Shown here: positions 6,019 through 7,236 of the stretch, one piece after another
Position numbering within the stretch: position 1 is the stretch's first letter
How the letters are laid out: each line of letters starts with the position of its first letter
DNA from: DASPKS01 sp035628035
GTDB lineage: Bacteria; Bacteroidota; Rhodothermia; Rhodothermales; Rubricoccaceae
Length of the DNA: 7,236 nt
Reading direction: 5' to 3'
Assembly (NCBI GenBank): GCA_035628035.1
Contig: DASPKS010000071.1
Location: 1-7,236 of the forward strand
Position numbers and translations under genes: made by a program
Notes under the pieces: model-generated
Seen by the model: only the letters and a program-made list of their open reading frames with translations
What the model was told of the DNA's origin: nothing
Database searches by the model: none

Positions 6019-6744
6019 CTACTGCAGCGGCACGCACCGCCGCTCGTCGGTCTCCTGCACCTGCCGCGTGGCAAGGTCGAGCCGCACGACGCGCGTGATC
6101 CCGACGCCCATCCCGTTCTCGAACCACTCGGTGGCCTCGGGGCACTCCACGCCGGTGCTCTCGAAGATGTACGGGTCGATGTAGGCGTCCTCGGGGCGGC
6201 CGAAGGTGAGCGCGCCGTCTTCGATCTGGATGGGCTCCTCGTACTCGGTGTCGAGGATGACGGCGCCGTCGTCGTTCAGATCATACACGCGGAGTTCGCG
6301 GCCGTTGGGTGCCGTGCCCCGGTCCACGAACAGGAGCCCGCGCTCCATCCCGAAGAAGTACTCGGCCTCCGCGCCGCTCACCGACACGACGGCCTCGGCC
6401 TCCGGCGCGTCGCACCGCGCGCGGGCCTCGGCGCCCTCGGCCACGGCGAAGACGGCGATGGACTCGCCTACGTCGTTACCGCGTGGCCGGACGCGGACGA
6501 CGTAGCCGGCGTAGTCGTAACACCGCCCCCCCCCGGTCTGCCAGGTGCGCGTGGGCACCGTCGAGCCGGGGACGCCAGGCTCTCCCCCTTCGACGAGGTC
6601 GGACGGCGACGTGGGGTCCCCTCCCGCAGGAGCGTCCTCGTAGTCTTGGGAGTCCTCGCCGGGATGGGCCGGCCGTTCGTCGCCGCCGCAGCCGGCAGTC
6701 CCGACGAGGAGCAGGGCCAGGGCGGTAAGGGTCAGAGCGTGCAT
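6019..6744 (-). CDS. Unrecognised lipoprotein with acidic linker and beta-rich domain
   Basis: This encodes 241 residues from the ATG at 6744; a TTG three codons earlier (6753) is possible but less likely. The N-terminus MHALTLTALALLLVGTAGC is a lipoprotein signal peptide with lipobox TAGC (Cys19 lipidated); Thr at -3 is less usual than Leu. Residues about 20-65 form a Gly/Pro/Asp/Glu-rich flexible linker that should hold the folded part off the membrane. The remainder (about 73-241) is beta-rich with four Cys (CYDYAG, ARCDAP, VECPEA, RRCVPL), suggesting two disulfides in the periplasm or at the surface. A stretch around 140-165 (LLFVDRGTAPNGRELRVYDL) looks like a propeller-type or similar beta repeat. 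I do not recognise the family. It sits 28 bases after pepA and 3 before pdxA, so it is probably cotranscribed. A run of nine G (6534-6526) inside the gene encodes Gly-Gly-Gly and is a possible slippage site. Confidence 0.85.
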   Translation of the reverse strand: MHALTLTALALLLVGTAGCGGDERPAHPGEDSQDYEDAPAGGDPTSPSDLVEGGEPGVPGSTVPTRTWQTGGGRCYDYAGYVVRVRPRGNDVGESIAVFAVAEGAEARARCDAPEAEAVVSVSGAEAEYFFGMERGLLFVDRGTAPNGRELRVYDLNDDGAVILDTEYEEPIQIEDGALTFGRPEDAYIDPYIFESTGVECPEATEWFENGMGVGITRVVRLDLATRQVQETDERRCVPLQ

Positions 6745-6768
6745 CGCGGCCAACGAGGGTGCCGCGAG

Positions 6769-6777
6769 AAAGCTACG
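6769..6777 (-). promoter_or_regulatory. CGTAGCTTT junction word upstream of the lipoprotein gene (possible -7 element)
   Basis: Third copy of the junction word, differing from the other two in the last base. It contains the pepA TAG stop (6775-6773) and lies 31 bases before the lipoprotein ATG. TAGCTTTC differs from TANNTTTG only in its final base, the best -7 match of the three copies, but no TTG box is seen at the expected distance. Confidence 0.3.
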
Positions 6778-7236
6778 CCGCCGGTTGCATCAGCACGTCG
6801 AGGAGGAGGCGGACGCCGAAGCCGGTCCCGCCTTTGGGGCGGTAGCCCTTCGCGGTTTTGAGGAAGGCCGGCCCCGCGATGTCGAGGTGGACCCAGGGGT
6901 AGCCCCGCCCGTCGGCGTCGCGCGTGAAGTGCTCCAGGAACTTGGCGGCGGTGATGGTGCCGGCCTCGCGCCCGCCGATGTTCTTGAGGTCGGCCACGTC
7001 GCTCTCGAGGTACTCCTCGAAGAAGGCGAAAAGCGGGAGCGGTGCCACGAAGTCGCCCGTGCGGACGCCGGCCTCCTTGAACCGCGCGAGGCGGTCGTCG
7101 GCCCCCTCGTCCTCGTTCGTGAGGACGGCCGCCACGCGCGAGCCGAGTGCCACGACCTGCGCGCCGGTGAGGGTGGCCACGCTCACGACGAGCGCGGGGT
7201 CGTAGCCGCGTGCCACGTCGAGCGCGTCGGCGAGGA
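6773..7236 (-). CDS. pepA: Leucyl aminopeptidase (M17, PepA), C-terminal 153 residues; 5' end beyond the window
   Basis: The M17 cytosolic aminopeptidases remove N-terminal residues from peptides using two metal ions and work as hexamers. The visible part begins LADALDVARGYDPALVV, directly after the family's NTDAEGR signature, which lies beyond the right edge along with the metal ligands, so activity cannot be judged here. Matching family segments are VSVATLTGAQVVALGSRVAA, the LPLFAFFEEYLESDVADLKN region, NIGGREAGTITAAKFLEHF, and YPWVHLDIAGPAF followed by GYRPKGGTGFGVRLLLDVL, which aligns with the end of E. coli PepA. The short GYRPKG insertion before the final helix is, as I recall, common in Bacteroidota homologues. 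The frame is open to the edge and ends at TAG 6775-6773, a normal family C-terminus. A GTG at 7216 is internal, not the start. Confidence 0.95.
   Translation of the reverse strand, partial: LADALDVARGYDPALVVSVATLTGAQVVALGSRVAAVLTNEDEGADDRLARFKEAGVRTGDFVAPLPLFAFFEEYLESDVADLKNIGGREAGTITAAKFLEHFTRDADGRGYPWVHLDIAGPAFLKTAKGYRPKGGTGFGVRLLLDVLMQPAA

Noticed and set aside
5041..6861. 606-codon plus-strand open frame, with an overlapping 556-codon frame at 4514-6184
   Set aside because: These are antisense to pdxA, the lipoprotein and the methyltransferase, whose family motifs are intact. The plus-strand products are compositionally biased and mutually overlapping in different frames.
1..7236. CRISPR arrays, tRNA/rRNA genes, insertion sequences, att sites, toxin-antitoxin or defence genes
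   Set aside because: I looked for regularly spaced repeats, cloverleaf-like segments, transposase or integrase motifs and terminal inverted repeats on both strands and saw none.

Overview
This is a GC-rich window in which every gene I can support lies on the minus strand, so transcription runs from right to left. The likely source is a high-GC member of the Bacteroidota/Rhodothermota assemblage (Rhodothermales-like). The evidence is a secreted metalloprotease ending in a type IX secretion (T9SS)-style sorting domain, a second gene carrying the same 'PVELTRFD' linker, an FtsE-type ATPase with no ftsX beside it, and generally weak Shine-Dalgarno sequences. The taxonomic call is an inference from these features, not a search result.

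Layout in order of transcription (right to left). (1) 7236-6773: C-terminal third of a leucyl aminopeptidase (PepA, M17), cut by the right edge. (2) 6744-6019: an unrecognised lipoprotein. (3) 6015-5059: PdxA, vitamin B6 synthesis. (4) 5059-4301: a small class I SAM methyltransferase whose ATG overlaps the pdxA stop by one base. (5) 4264-3554: FtsE-like ABC ATPase. (6) 3500-2847: uracil phosphoribosyltransferase (Upp). These six have gaps of 28, 3, -1, 36 and 53 bases and look like a housekeeping operon or chain of co-oriented genes. The three larger gaps each contain the same 9-base word (CGTAGCTTY on the minus strand) 29-39 bases before the next start codon, a possible internal promoter element.

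After upp comes a secretion pair. (7) 2744-1296: an M43-family (pappalysin-like) zinc metalloprotease with signal peptide and C-terminal sorting domain, followed by a strong rho-independent terminator (1241-1272). (8) 1178 to the left edge: a long open frame of at least 392 codons, cut by the left edge. It is easy to miss because it has no stop inside the window and shorter shadow frames overlie it. It encodes a probable secreted protein: an N-terminal conserved domain of a kind I associate with unnamed Bacteroidota proteins, then a beta-rich region, then the linker shared with the protease. Codon use changes sharply inside this gene, near position 570.

The housekeeping genes are ordinary. 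The most interesting items are the left-edge gene and its internal composition break, the repeated junction word, and a nine-base G tract inside the lipoprotein gene. I see no CRISPR, tRNA, rRNA, insertion sequence or phage feature, and no gene-free stretch longer than about 120 bases.
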